Origin: Gammaproteobacteria bacterium
GTDB lineage: Bacteria; Pseudomonadota; Gammaproteobacteria; Pseudomonadales; Azotimanducaceae
NCBI GenBank assembly: GCA_003248125.1
Contig: QJXZ01000126.1
Location: forward strand, 1 to 55,442
DNA: 55,442 nt
Reading direction: 5' to 3'
Every line of letters starts with the position of its first letter. The stretch's first letter is position 1. A program made the translations under genes and the position numbers. Below are positions 16,026-23,733 of the stretch, in pieces. Below the pieces are notes generated by a model that did no database searches, was not told where the DNA came from, and worked only from the letters and a program-made list of their open reading frames with translations.

Positions 16026-18839
16026 ATGGTAGAGTCGATCGCCTCGCCCATCTTGACCGAATCGATGACCAACGACAAACCGTCGGGCGTCGCAACGTCG
16101 GGCGTCGCAACGTCGGGCGTCGCAACGTCGGGCGTCGCTACGTCGGCGACCGCACCGTGGGGCGCCACGCCGCTGATCTTGGTCGACGGCTCGTCGTACC
16201 TGTTTCGTGCGTTCCATGCGTTGCCGCCGTTGAGTACCTCCGATGGCCGGCCGACGGGCGCGGTGCGCGGCGTGATCGCCATGTTGAAGCGGCTCGCGAA
16301 GGACTACGAAGGCAGCCCGATCGCGGTCGTGTTCGATGCCAAGGGCGAGACGTTCCGCGATCGGATGTACGCCGACTACAAGGCCAATCGTCCGCCGATG
16401 CCCGACGATCTGCGCTCCCAGATAGAGCCGGTACACGAGATCATTGCTGCGCTCGGCATACCGCTCCTGATCGTCGACGACGTGGAGGCTGACGACGTGA
16501 TCGGCACGCTGGCGTCCGAAGCGACACGGCTCAAGCGCGAGGTGGTGGTGTCGACGTCCGACAAGGACATGGCACAGCTCGTTTCCGATCACGTCAGCCT
16601 CGTCAACACCATGACCGACACACGGCTCGATCGAGACGGCGTCAAGGACAAGTTCGGTGTCTACCCCGAACAGATCGTCGACTACCTCGCGTTGGTCGGC
16701 GATTCCGTCGACAACATTCCGGGAGTGCCGAAGGTCGGGCCCAAGACTGCGGCGAAGTGGTTGGCGGAATACGGCACGCTGGAAGAAGTGATGGCGAACG
16801 CGGACAAGATCGGCGGCAAGATCGGTGAAAATCTTCGTGCCAGCCTCGACTTTCTACCGCTGTCGAAAGTGCTTTCGACCATCAAGTGCGATGTGCACCT
16901 CGAGATGGGTATCGACGATCTGCTGCCCACCGAGCCGGACGAGCATCGATTGCGCGAGCTGTATGCGGCGCTGGAGTTCAAGGGTTGGCTCGAGGAGTTG
17001 GGTGGTGCCAGCCCGAAGCAAGCAGCATCGGAAACCGATGGCTACGAGACGATCTTCGAGCAGGCGGTGCTCGACCGATGGCTCGACGAATTGCGCGCAG
17101 CGGGCCGGTTCGCATTCGACACCGAAACGACCAGCCTCGACTACATGGATGCCCGCATCGTCGGCGTCTCGTTCGCGATCGATGGCCGCGCTGCCTATGT
17201 ACCATGCGGGCACGACTACGCCGGCGCGCCGGAGCAGCTGCCACTGGCGCGCGTGCTCGCGGCCTTGAAACCGCTGCTCGAGAGCACCGAGGTGGTGAAG
17301 ATCGGGCAGAACCTCAAGTACGACAAGAACGTGCTCGCCCGCCACGACATCGACCTAACCGGCATTCGCTTCGACACGATGCTCGAGAGTTACGTGCTCG
17401 ACAGCGTGGCCACGCGCCACAACATGGATGATCTCGCCGAGAAGTATTTGGCCATCCGCACCATTCGCTACGAGGATGTCGCCGGCAAAGGTGCCAAGCA
17501 GCTCGACTTCAACGAAGTGCCGGTCGAAGCAGCCGCCGCATACGCGGCGGAAGATGCCGACGTCACGCTCAAGCTCCACCACGCGCTGTGGCCGAAGCTC
17601 GAGGCCGAACCGCGGCTCAAATCGGTGTTCGAGACCATCGAGATGCCGTTGCTCTCGGTGTTGTCGCGAATGGAGCGAACCGGTGCGCTCGTCGATGGCG
17701 ATGCGCTGGTACGGCAGAGCGAAGAACTCGCGCAACGCATGCAAACGCTCATCGAGCAAGCACATGAACTGGCGGGCGAGCCGTTCAACCTCGATTCGCC
17801 GAAGCAGCTGGGCACGATTCTCTACGACAAGCTCGCGCTGCCGGTGTTGAAGAAAACCCCTGGGGGCGCGCCCTCGACGGCGGAGCCCGTGTTGACCGAG
17901 CTCGCGCTCGAGTACGAGCTGCCGCGCGTGATCATGGATTACCGCGGACTGGCGAAGCTCAAGAGCACCTACACCGACAAGCTACCGGCGCAGATCAACC
18001 AACGCACCGGCCGCGTGCACACCTCCTACCATCAGGCCGTGGCAGCGACGGGACGGTTGTCCTCGACCGATCCCAATCTCCAGAACATACCCGTCAGAAC
18101 TCAGGAAGGTCGCCGCATCCGGCAAGCATTCGTGGCGCCGCCGGGCCGCAAGTTGCTGGCCGCCGACTACTCCCAGATCGAACTCAGGATCATGGCCCAC
18201 TTATCCGGCGACGAAGGCCTGCGGCGCGCCTTCGCGCAAGAACTCGACGTGCATCGCGCGACGGCGGCCGAAGTGTTCGGCGTCGAACTCGAGGCGGTCA
18301 GCGCGGATCAACGGCGGAGCGCGAAGGCCATCAACTTCGGCTTGATCTACGGTATGTCGGCGTTCGGTCTCGGTCGGCAGCTGGGCGTCAGTCGGGCGGT
18401 TGCGCAGGAATACATCGACCGCTACTTCGCGCGCTACCCGGGGGTCGGCGAGTACATGGACCGGGTTCGCGCGCAAGCGGCGAAGGACGGTTACGTGGAA
18501 ACGGTGTTCGGCCGGCGGCTGTACCTGCCGGAGATCAATGCGCGCCACGTCCAGCGCCGGCAAGCGGCGGAACGCACGGCAATCAACGCGCCCATGCAAG
18601 GCACCGCAGCCGACATCATCAAGCGCGCGATGATCACCATCGATGGCTGGCTGGCGGCGGACGGTACCGACGCGCTCATGATCATGCAGGTACACGACGA
18701 GTTGGTCTTCGAAGTGGCCGCCGAGCAGGTCGACAGGCTAGCGACCGAGGTTCGCAGTCGCATGGCGGGGGCAGCCGCATTGGACGTCGAGTTGGTGGTC
18801 GACATCGGCGTCGGCAGCAACTGGGACGAAGCGCATTGA
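16026..18839 (+). CDS. polA: DNA polymerase I with intact proofreading domain
   Basis: Pol I fills gaps and removes RNA primers. Three domains are present in 937 residues. The 5'-3' nuclease spans about 50-310 ([48 protein letters not shown]). The 3'-5' exonuclease keeps its acidic residues (Asp365 and Glu367 in [22 protein letters not shown]). The polymerase has motif A DYSQIELR near 714, motif [20 protein letters not shown] and motif C QVHDELVF near 888. The N-terminus is odd: 14 residues, then four copies of SGVAT from a 15-bp repeat, ahead of the normal family start. ATG 16065 is the alternative start; both precede the repeat. Confidence 0.96.
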   Translation: MVESIASPILTESMTNDKPSGVATSGVATSGVATSGVATSATAPWGATPLILVDGSSYLFRAFHALPPLSTSDGRPTGAVRGVIAMLKRLAKDYEGSPIAVVFDAKGETFRDRMYADYKANRPPMPDDLRSQIEPVHEIIAALGIPLLIVDDVEADDVIGTLASEATRLKREVVVSTSDKDMAQLVSDHVSLVNTMTDTRLDRDGVKDKFGVYPEQIVDYLALVGDSVDNIPGVPKVGPKTAAKWLAEYGTLEEVMANADKIGGKIGENLRASLDFLPLSKVLSTIKCDVHLEMGIDDLLPTEPDEHRLRELYAALEFKGWLEELGGASPKQAASETDGYETIFEQAVLDRWLDELRAAGRFAFDTETTSLDYMDARIVGVSFAIDGRAAYVPCGHDYAGAPEQLPLARVLAALKPLLESTEVVKIGQNLKYDKNVLARHDIDLTGIRFDTMLESYVLDSVATRHNMDDLAEKYLAIRTIRYEDVAGKGAKQLDFNEVPVEAAAAYAAEDADVTLKLHHALWPKLEAEPRLKSVFETIEMPLLSVLSRMERTGALVDGDALVRQSEELAQRMQTLIEQAHELAGEPFNLDSPKQLGTILYDKLALPVLKKTPGGAPSTAEPVLTELALEYELPRVIMDYRGLAKLKSTYTDKLPAQINQRTGRVHTSYHQAVAATGRLSSTDPNLQNIPVRTQEGRRIRQAFVAPPGRKLLAADYSQIELRIMAHLSGDEGLRRAFAQELDVHRATAAEVFGVELEAVSADQRRSAKAINFGLIYGMSAFGLGRQLGVSRAVAQEYIDRYFARYPGVGEYMDRVRAQAAKDGYVETVFGRRLYLPEINARHVQRRQAAERTAINAPMQGTAADIIKRAMITIDGWLAADGTDALMIMQVHDELVFEVAAEQVDRLATEVRSRMAGAAALDVELVVDIGVGSNWDEAH
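16081..16140 (+). repeat. Four-copy 15-bp tandem repeat inside the polA 5' end
   Basis: The unit CGTCGGGCGTCGCAA is repeated three times exactly and a fourth time with one change (CTA for CAA at the end). It is in frame and encodes SGVAT four times, followed by a decayed fifth unit (SATAP). No ATG, GTG or other usual start occurs between the repeat and the conserved nuclease domain, so the repeat is translated. Confidence 0.9.
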
Positions 18840-18921
18840 ACTTTCGTCAGGCGTCCGCAGTCTGAAGTGTCAGGCTGAGCGACCACCGCCCTCATCCCCG
18901 AAATCCGCGTCGGTGGTCCAA

Positions 18922-18949
18922 GCGGGAGCGGTTCCCCGATCGCTCCCGC
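18922..18949. repeat. REP-like perfect hairpin downstream of polA
   Basis: GCGGGAGCG (18922-18930) and CGCTCCCGC (18941-18949) form a 9-bp perfect stem around a 10-nt loop, just upstream of the polA terminator. The GGGAGCGG start is shared with the units at 4781, 4831 and 23676. Confidence 0.6.
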
Positions 18950-18954
18950 AGCCT

Positions 18955-18991
18955 GCCCCGGCGCGATGGAATCGTTCCGGGGCTTTTTTTT
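18955..18991 (+). terminator. Intrinsic terminator of polA
   Basis: GCCCCGG (18955-18961) pairs with CCGGGGC (18977-18983), followed by eight T residues (18984-18991). It is the only stem-plus-T-run terminator I could find in the window. It acts on the plus strand, 115 bp after the polA stop. Confidence 0.85.
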
Positions 18992-19013
18992 GGTGTCGGT
19001 GGTGGCGTCCGGG

Positions 19014-19649
19014 CTACGCTGTAGGCGAGCCCTCGGTGGTCAGCCACGCCGCGAGGTGAACGATCAACTCGTCACGACCCATGCCTGTCTGCGCGGAGAA
19101 TAGCTGGACCGAGAAATTCGGTGCGGCGAGCACGCGTTTCGCATCCGCAAGCGCGCGCATGCGCGCGCCGTGCTTGAGCTTGTCGGCTTTGTTGAGCAGC
19201 ACGTGCATGCGCATGCCCGCCGCCTGAGCCCACGCAATGAGTTGTCGATCGAACACCTCGAAAGGATGGCGGATGTCCATGACGAGCACGACAGCGACCA
19301 GATTGGGCCGGGCGGCGAGGTATGCCTCCAAGTGTTCCTGCCAGGCCTGCTGCACCCGCTTTGCGGCCTTCGCGTAACCGTAGCCTGGTAAATCCACGAG
19401 TCGGCCACCAAAGCCTGTGACGAAGAAGTTGATGAGCTGGGTGCGGCCCGGGGTCTTGCTGGTGCGCGCCAAGTGGCGGTTGCCGGTTACACGGTTCAGC
19501 ACGCTCGATTTGCCGGCATTGGAACGGCCCGCGAATGCGACTTCCGGCGCCGTGTCCCGTGGCGCCTCGGCAAGACTCGGGGCGCTGGTCAGGAACGTTG
19601 CGTCGATGCGTTCCGGCGGGGTGGCTGCAGTGCCTTCAAGGGGCGTCAC
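19014..19649 (-). CDS. engB: Ribosome biogenesis GTP-binding protein YihA/YsxC
   Basis: EngB is an essential GTPase for 50S subunit assembly. The 211 residues carry G1 GRSNAGKS (41-48), the switch region TSKTPGRTQ, G3 DLPG (86-89), G4 NKAD (153-156) and a G5-like SAQTG. The frame stays open to 20384 across the cytochrome c4 gene, but the family start corresponds to GTG 19649 (VTPLEGTAATPPER). This gives only 48 bp to the divergent cytochrome c4 ATG. The sequence MTPLEG is an inferred N-terminus, so the exact start has modest certainty. Confidence 0.92.
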   Translation of the reverse strand: MTPLEGTAATPPERIDATFLTSAPSLAEAPRDTAPEVAFAGRSNAGKSSVLNRVTGNRHLARTSKTPGRTQLINFFVTGFGGRLVDLPGYGYAKAAKRVQQAWQEHLEAYLAARPNLVAVVLVMDIRHPFEVFDRQLIAWAQAAGMRMHVLLNKADKLKHGARMRALADAKRVLAAPNFSVQLFSAQTGMGRDELIVHLAAWLTTEGSPTA

Positions 19650-19662
19650 CTTGGTATATAAT
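19635..19662 (+). promoter_or_regulatory. Candidate promoter of the cytochrome c4-dsbA genes
   Basis: A perfect TATAAT at 19657-19662 lies 36 bp ahead of the cytochrome c4 ATG. The -35 candidate TTCAAG (19635-19640), 16 bp upstream, is weak and falls inside the start of engB. The leader CGCGCTTTTCCACTCGC carries no obvious Shine-Dalgarno. Confidence 0.5.
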
Positions 19663-19697
19663 CCGCGCGCTTTTCCACTCGCCCAGTCTAACAAGCT

Positions 19698-20312
19698 ATG
19701 CGTATAGCCCGGATTCTTGCCGTCGGTTTGCTCGGACTTCTTGGCTCGGCTGGCGCGTTTGCCGGCGGCGATGCTGCGGCCGGTGCGGCGCTTGCCGCAC
19801 CGTGCGGCGCTTGTCATGGTCAAGCCGGTGCCGCGATCTTGCCGATCTATCCGAACATCGGCGGTCAAAGCGAGAAATATCTCGCGGCGCAGCTGAAGGC
19901 GATCAAGAGCGGTGCGCGTGCTGCACCGCTGATGGCCGGTCAGCTCGATGCCTTGTCGGAGGCCGACCTCGACAACTTGGCCGCCCACTTTGCCGGTCAG
20001 CCCGCTGTCGTCGGGCAGGCGCAAGACGAAGCGCTGGCCTTGGGTGCACAGATTTATCGCGGCGGCATCGCGCGCAAAGGTGTTGCGGCCTGTACCGCTT
20101 GCCACTCGCCCACCGGCGCTGGCAATAGTCTGGCCGGCTTTCCGAGCTTGAGTGGTCAGACCGTCGACTACACCGTGGCGCAGCTCACGGCGTATCGCGA
20201 GGCGACCCGTACCACCGACGAGAATTTTGGCGGCGTCATGCGCTCGATCGCCGGTGGGCTGACGGACGGCGAGATCAAGGCAGTCGCGAATTACGTGCAC
20301 GGCTTGCACTAA
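19698..20312 (+). CDS. Diheme cytochrome c4
   Basis: Cytochrome c4 shuttles electrons in the periplasm, often to terminal oxidases such as the caa3/aa3 enzyme encoded upstream. The 204-residue precursor has a signal peptide (about 1-22, cleaved after AFA) and two similar heme domains, with CGACH at 36-40 and CTACH at 132-136. Axial methionines are offered by APLMAG and GGVMRSI. The engB-c4-dsbA order is as in pseudomonads. Confidence 0.94.
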   Translation: MRIARILAVGLLGLLGSAGAFAGGDAAAGAALAAPCGACHGQAGAAILPIYPNIGGQSEKYLAAQLKAIKSGARAAPLMAGQLDALSEADLDNLAAHFAGQPAVVGQAQDEALALGAQIYRGGIARKGVAACTACHSPTGAGNSLAGFPSLSGQTVDYTVAQLTAYREATRTTDENFGGVMRSIAGGLTDGEIKAVANYVHGLH

Positions 20313-20341
20313 TCCCACCGCGGGTGGTCGAAGTGCCAAGC

Positions 20342-20364
20342 GAGGGGCGACGGTGTCGCCCCTC
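20342..20364 (+). promoter_or_regulatory. Strong hairpin between cytochrome c4 and dsbA
   Basis: GAGGGGCGAC and GTCGCCCCTC form a perfect 10-bp stem with a GGT triloop, 18 bp before the dsbA ATG and 29 bp after the c4 stop. There is no T-run, so it is more likely an mRNA-stability or processing element than a terminator. It also argues against using the in-frame GTG at 20353 as dsbA start, since that lies in the loop and stem. Confidence 0.6.
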
Positions 20365-20382
20365 GGTGTCTCGGGAGTATTC

Positions 20383-21054
20383 ATGTCGACATCACTGACT
20401 ATCGGCCGCGCCGTTCGGCGCCTGACGCTGCCCGTGCTGCTGGTACTCGCCTATCTGGCCGTGCCTGCCGCCGGCGCGGAGTTCGAAGCCGGCGTGCACT
20501 ACGAGGTGTTGCCGATTCCTGTCGACACGATGGCGCCCGGCAAGATCGAGGTCGTCGAAGTCTTTTCGTACGGCTGTCCGGCGTGCTTCAGCTTCGATAC
20601 GCCGCTCTCCGCTTGGCTTGCGCAGCTACCGGACGATGTTGCTTTCCGACGCATGCCCGCCATGGTGCGCCAAGATTGGGTAGTGTTCGCCCAGGCGTTC
20701 TACAGCGCCGAGCTTTTGGGCGTGAGTGAGCGCGTGCATACGCCGTTGTTCGAAGCCGTGCACCTGCGTCGTCTCGACATGCACGACCCGAACATGCTGG
20801 CAACCGTGTTCCGCGACGCCGCCGGCGTCGACCAGGATGAGTTCCTGAAGGTGTTCGAGTCGTTCGGCGTACGGAGTAAAACCCTGCAAGCGGATGCGCA
20901 GGGCCGCATGTATCGAGTGACGGGCGTACCAACCATGATCGTCGATGGTAAATACCGCGTATACGGCGGCATGCTGCAGGGCACCAACATCCGGCCCCTG
21001 ACGGTGGTCGATTACCTCATCGACAAATGCCGCGCGGAAGTGGCGAGCCGTTGA
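20383..21054 (+). CDS. dsbA: Thiol:disulfide interchange protein DsbA
   Basis: DsbA introduces disulfides into periplasmic proteins. The 223-residue precursor has a signal peptide (about 1-32) and a thioredoxin fold with active site Cys65-Pro-Ala-Cys68. E. coli DsbA has CPHC; alanine in place of histidine would be expected to change the redox potential. The cis-proline loop GVPTMIVDGKY is present, as is the helical insertion. ATG 20383 has GGGAGT 7 bp upstream. Confidence 0.93.
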   Translation: MSTSLTIGRAVRRLTLPVLLVLAYLAVPAAGAEFEAGVHYEVLPIPVDTMAPGKIEVVEVFSYGCPACFSFDTPLSAWLAQLPDDVAFRRMPAMVRQDWVVFAQAFYSAELLGVSERVHTPLFEAVHLRRLDMHDPNMLATVFRDAAGVDQDEFLKVFESFGVRSKTLQADAQGRMYRVTGVPTMIVDGKYRVYGGMLQGTNIRPLTVVDYLIDKCRAEVASR

Positions 21055-21068
21055 AGCAACCGCCGGAA

Positions 21069-22037
21069 ATGCCAGCCATGCCACAAATGCTCACGCAGCC
21101 GGTTGCTAGACTCGACTACGCGCTACCGCTCGGACCCTTCTCCGGCCCCATGAACAAAGCCATCGGCACGCTCGTAGGCTTGACCCGCAGCCGCACGGCT
21201 CAGCAGCCGCAATGGGCGCCGGTGGCGCCGCTCGTCAATCCGCACGGAGTGAAGTGTCGCGAAGGGGAGTCGGAAGCCGAGGCGCCGATCTTGAGGCTGC
21301 TATCGTTCAACATCCAGGTGGGCATCAGCACGCGTCGCTTCCGGCACTACCTCACACATGGTTGGAAGCACGTGCTGCCGCACGAGTCGCGGGCCGACAA
21401 TCTGCGGCGCATTGCCGAGCTGATCGCGAGCTATGACGTGGTGGCGCTACAGGAAGTCGATGCCGGCAGCCTCCGCAGCGGATTCGTGAATCAAGTCGAG
21501 TACCTCGCCTATCGCGCGCACTTTCCGTTTTGGTATGCGCAGCTGAATCGCGATCTGGGGCCCTTCGCGCAGCACGGCAATGGCCTGTTATCGCGGCTCG
21601 AACCGCGCGAGCTGCAGGATCACAAGCTGCCGGGCACGATCCCGGGCCGCGGCGCCATCGTCATGCGCATCGGCTTCGCGGGCACCGAGGTGCTGGTGGT
21701 GCTGCTGCATCTTTCTTTGGGCGAGCGTTCGCGGCAACGGCAGCTGTCGTACGTGCGCGCCCTCATCGACGGGCACGAGCGCGTGGTCATCATGGGCGAC
21801 ATGAACAGCCACCTCACGCGGTTGTTGTTCAGCTCGCCGTTGTCGGACACGCCGCTGGTGCCCGCCAACGAGATGCAACCCACCTATCCGAGCTGGCGCC
21901 CGGCGGTTGCACTCGATCACGTGCTGGTGACGCCGAATCTCAGCGTGCGCGAGTTCGAGGTGTTGGACTGCGACGTCTCCGATCACCGGCCGATTGCCGT
22001 GACTATCGGCGTCGGCGGCGCGCAACACTTGCAGTAG
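21069..22037 (+). CDS. Endonuclease/exonuclease/phosphatase (EEP) family protein
   Basis: An EEP-fold metal-dependent phosphohydrolase of unknown substrate, conserved next to dsbA in pseudomonads. Family motifs: LLSFNIQVG (metal Asn), ALQEVD (catalytic Glu), HGNGLLSR, LHLSLG, MGDMNSH (Asp/Asn pair) and LDHVLV ... VSDHRPI (catalytic His). All catalytic positions appear intact. There is no clear signal peptide, so a cytoplasmic location is likely. The frame opens at ATG 21027 within dsbA; ATG 21069 and 21078 are equally possible, with about 322 residues from 21069. Confidence 0.85.
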   Translation: MPAMPQMLTQPVARLDYALPLGPFSGPMNKAIGTLVGLTRSRTAQQPQWAPVAPLVNPHGVKCREGESEAEAPILRLLSFNIQVGISTRRFRHYLTHGWKHVLPHESRADNLRRIAELIASYDVVALQEVDAGSLRSGFVNQVEYLAYRAHFPFWYAQLNRDLGPFAQHGNGLLSRLEPRELQDHKLPGTIPGRGAIVMRIGFAGTEVLVVLLHLSLGERSRQRQLSYVRALIDGHERVVIMGDMNSHLTRLLFSSPLSDTPLVPANEMQPTYPSWRPAVALDHVLVTPNLSVREFEVLDCDVSDHRPIAVTIGVGGAQHLQ

Positions 22038-22075
22038 TCGCACGGTCGCCGCACCGGCGTCTGCGTGAGCCTATC

Positions 22076-22135
22076 CTCGGCGAAAGCCTCGGCGAAAGCC
22101 TCGGCGAAAGCCTCAGCGAAAGCCTCGGCCGAAGC
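22076..22135. repeat. Five-copy 12-bp tandem repeat between the EEP and WS/DGAT genes
   Basis: The unit CTCGGCGAAAGC occurs three times exactly, then with single changes (CTCAGCGAAAGC, CTCGGCCGAAGC). A decayed copy, CTCGGCATAAGC, follows at 22147-22158. The repeat fills most of the 191-bp gap between genes and is open in several frames because 12 is a multiple of three; I see no start or family similarity that would make it coding. Confidence 0.9.
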
Positions 22136-22228
22136 CTGGTAAGCGCCTCGGCATAAGCCCTTATCTGCGTGCGCGTGAGGCGGTCGTAGAATCGATGGGC
22201 ACCGCGTCATGGGAGCCAAGGGGGAGTT

Positions 22229-23638
22229 CTGGAACAGCTGTCGGGCCAAGACGCCACGTTTCTGTACGCCGAATCGGCGCGTACGCCCATGCACATCGGT
22301 GCGCTCAGCGTCTACGATCCGGCGACTGCGCCCGGTGGCCAGGTACGTTTCAAGCAGATCTTGAGTCACATCGAAAGCCGGCTGCACACCGCGCGCGCCT
22401 ATCGACAACGGCTGGTGCGCGTGCCGTTCGAGCTGGACTATCCCTATTGGATCAACGATCGCTATTTCGATCTCGAGTTCCACGTTCGCCACATTGCGCT
22501 ACCGGCGCCGGGCGATTGGCGGCAGCTCTGCATTCAGGTCGCGCGCTTGCACTCGCGGATGCTCGACCTCACGAAGCCGTTGTGGGAGTTCTACGTCATC
22601 GAAGGGCTCGACAACGTCGACGGCATTCCGCCGGGTAGCTATGGGATTTTGTCGAAGATTCATCATTGCGCGATCGATGGTGCAAGCGGCACCGAGCTGA
22701 CCGCTTCGCTGCATGATCTGACGCCGACACCGGCGCACATGGTGCCGGACTCACCTTGGCATCCGGAACAAGCACCGAGCGCGCTCGAGCTGCTGGCGCG
22801 TGCCGCCGGCAACAACGTTCGCGAACCGTTTCAGTTGTTTCGCGTGCTCGCCGCTGCGGCACCGGCATTCGTTTCCACGCAGATGCGTTTGGCGCGCCAC
22901 GAGCTCGAAGCATCCGGTGTGGTGCCCAAAACCAAGTTCAACGCCCCGATCTCCGCGCATCGCGTGTTCGAGGGCCGCACGTTTCCGCTGGATGGCTTCA
23001 AGCGCATCCGCAAGGCAGTGCCGGGCGCGACCATAAACGATGTTGTGGTTGCCGTGTGCGGCGGTGCGGTACGCGGCTACTTGGAGGCGACCGGTGAGCT
23101 ACCGGAGCAATCGCTGATCGCGATGGCGCCAGTCAACGTGCGCACCGACGCGCACGCGGGCAGCGCGGGCAATCAAGTGTCGGCGATGAGTGTAGCGATG
23201 CGCAGCGACATCGCCGACCCGATTCGACGCTTACAGGCTGTGAACGAGGCGACACGCAACTCGAAGGCGTTGGCGAAGGCTTACGGCGCGCGGTTGATGA
23301 CGGATCTCAATCGGCACATCCCGGCTTCGACGCTGGCGCTCGCCGGTCGGCTCGTGTCGCGATGGGGGCTCGCAAATGCCATCGACCCCATCTTCAACGC
23401 GGTGGTGACCAATGTGCCGGGGCCGCAAGTGCCGCTCTACATGAATGGCGCGAAGCTGATCGGCTACTACGGGCTCGGGCCGATAACGGACAGCATGGCG
23501 CTGTTCATGCCGGTGTTGAGCTACGCCGGCAACATCAGTATCAGCGTGACCAGTTGTCGCGAGATCATGCCCGACCCGGCGCGTTATGCCGACTGCATCG
23601 AGCGCTCTTTCCACGACACGCTCGCCGCGGTGGCCTGA
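22229..23638 (+). CDS. Wax ester synthase/diacylglycerol acyltransferase (WS/DGAT)
   Basis: WS/DGAT enzymes esterify acyl-CoA to fatty alcohols or diacylglycerol, forming storage lipid. The active site HHxxxDG is intact (His145-His146, Asp150), and NDVVVAVCGGAVRGYL and PLYMNGAKLIGYYGLGP match the family. The first ATG (22289) would cut off conserved sequence. In-frame codons upstream read LEQLSGQDATFLYAESARTP, exactly the family N-terminus, back to a CTG at 22229 with AAGGGGGAG just before it. No ATG, GTG or TTG exists between the TAG at 22187 and 22289. A CTG start (22229 or 22238) or a sequence error is inferred; 469 residues from 22229. Confidence 0.9.
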   Translation: MEQLSGQDATFLYAESARTPMHIGALSVYDPATAPGGQVRFKQILSHIESRLHTARAYRQRLVRVPFELDYPYWINDRYFDLEFHVRHIALPAPGDWRQLCIQVARLHSRMLDLTKPLWEFYVIEGLDNVDGIPPGSYGILSKIHHCAIDGASGTELTASLHDLTPTPAHMVPDSPWHPEQAPSALELLARAAGNNVREPFQLFRVLAAAAPAFVSTQMRLARHELEASGVVPKTKFNAPISAHRVFEGRTFPLDGFKRIRKAVPGATINDVVVAVCGGAVRGYLEATGELPEQSLIAMAPVNVRTDAHAGSAGNQVSAMSVAMRSDIADPIRRLQAVNEATRNSKALAKAYGARLMTDLNRHIPASTLALAGRLVSRWGLANAIDPIFNAVVTNVPGPQVPLYMNGAKLIGYYGLGPITDSMALFMPVLSYAGNISISVTSCREIMPDPARYADCIERSFHDTLAAVA

Positions 23639-23675
23639 GCTGCTGCTGTCGCAGCGAGCGCCGCTGATCTCGTCT

Positions 23676-23718
23676 GGGAGCGGCCTTGGCCGCGATTGGT
23701 GGCGAGCCAATCGCGGCC
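23676..23718. repeat. REP-like hairpin between convergent WS/DGAT and PQQ dehydrogenase genes
   Basis: GGGAGCGGCCTTGGCCGCG begins at 23676. GGCCGCGATTGG (23688-23699) and CCAATCGCGGCC (23707-23718) form a perfect 12-bp stem with a 7-nt loop. It occupies the 95-bp convergent gap and could terminate or protect both transcripts. No T-run follows. Confidence 0.65.
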
Positions 23719-23733
23719 GACACAGGGCGGCGG

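Noticed and set aside
16081-16140. Short regular repeats that might suggest a CRISPR array
   Set aside because: Direct tandem repeats without spacers, inside a coding sequence.
19650-20384. 245-codon upstream extension of engB across cytochrome c4
   Set aside because: It is antisense to a signal peptide and two heme motifs; GTG 19649 fits the family.
22076-22156. Repeat translated as LGESLGESLGESL or, on the other strand, AEAFAEAFAEAF
   Set aside because: The 12-bp period keeps frames open by arithmetic; no start site or homology supports a protein.
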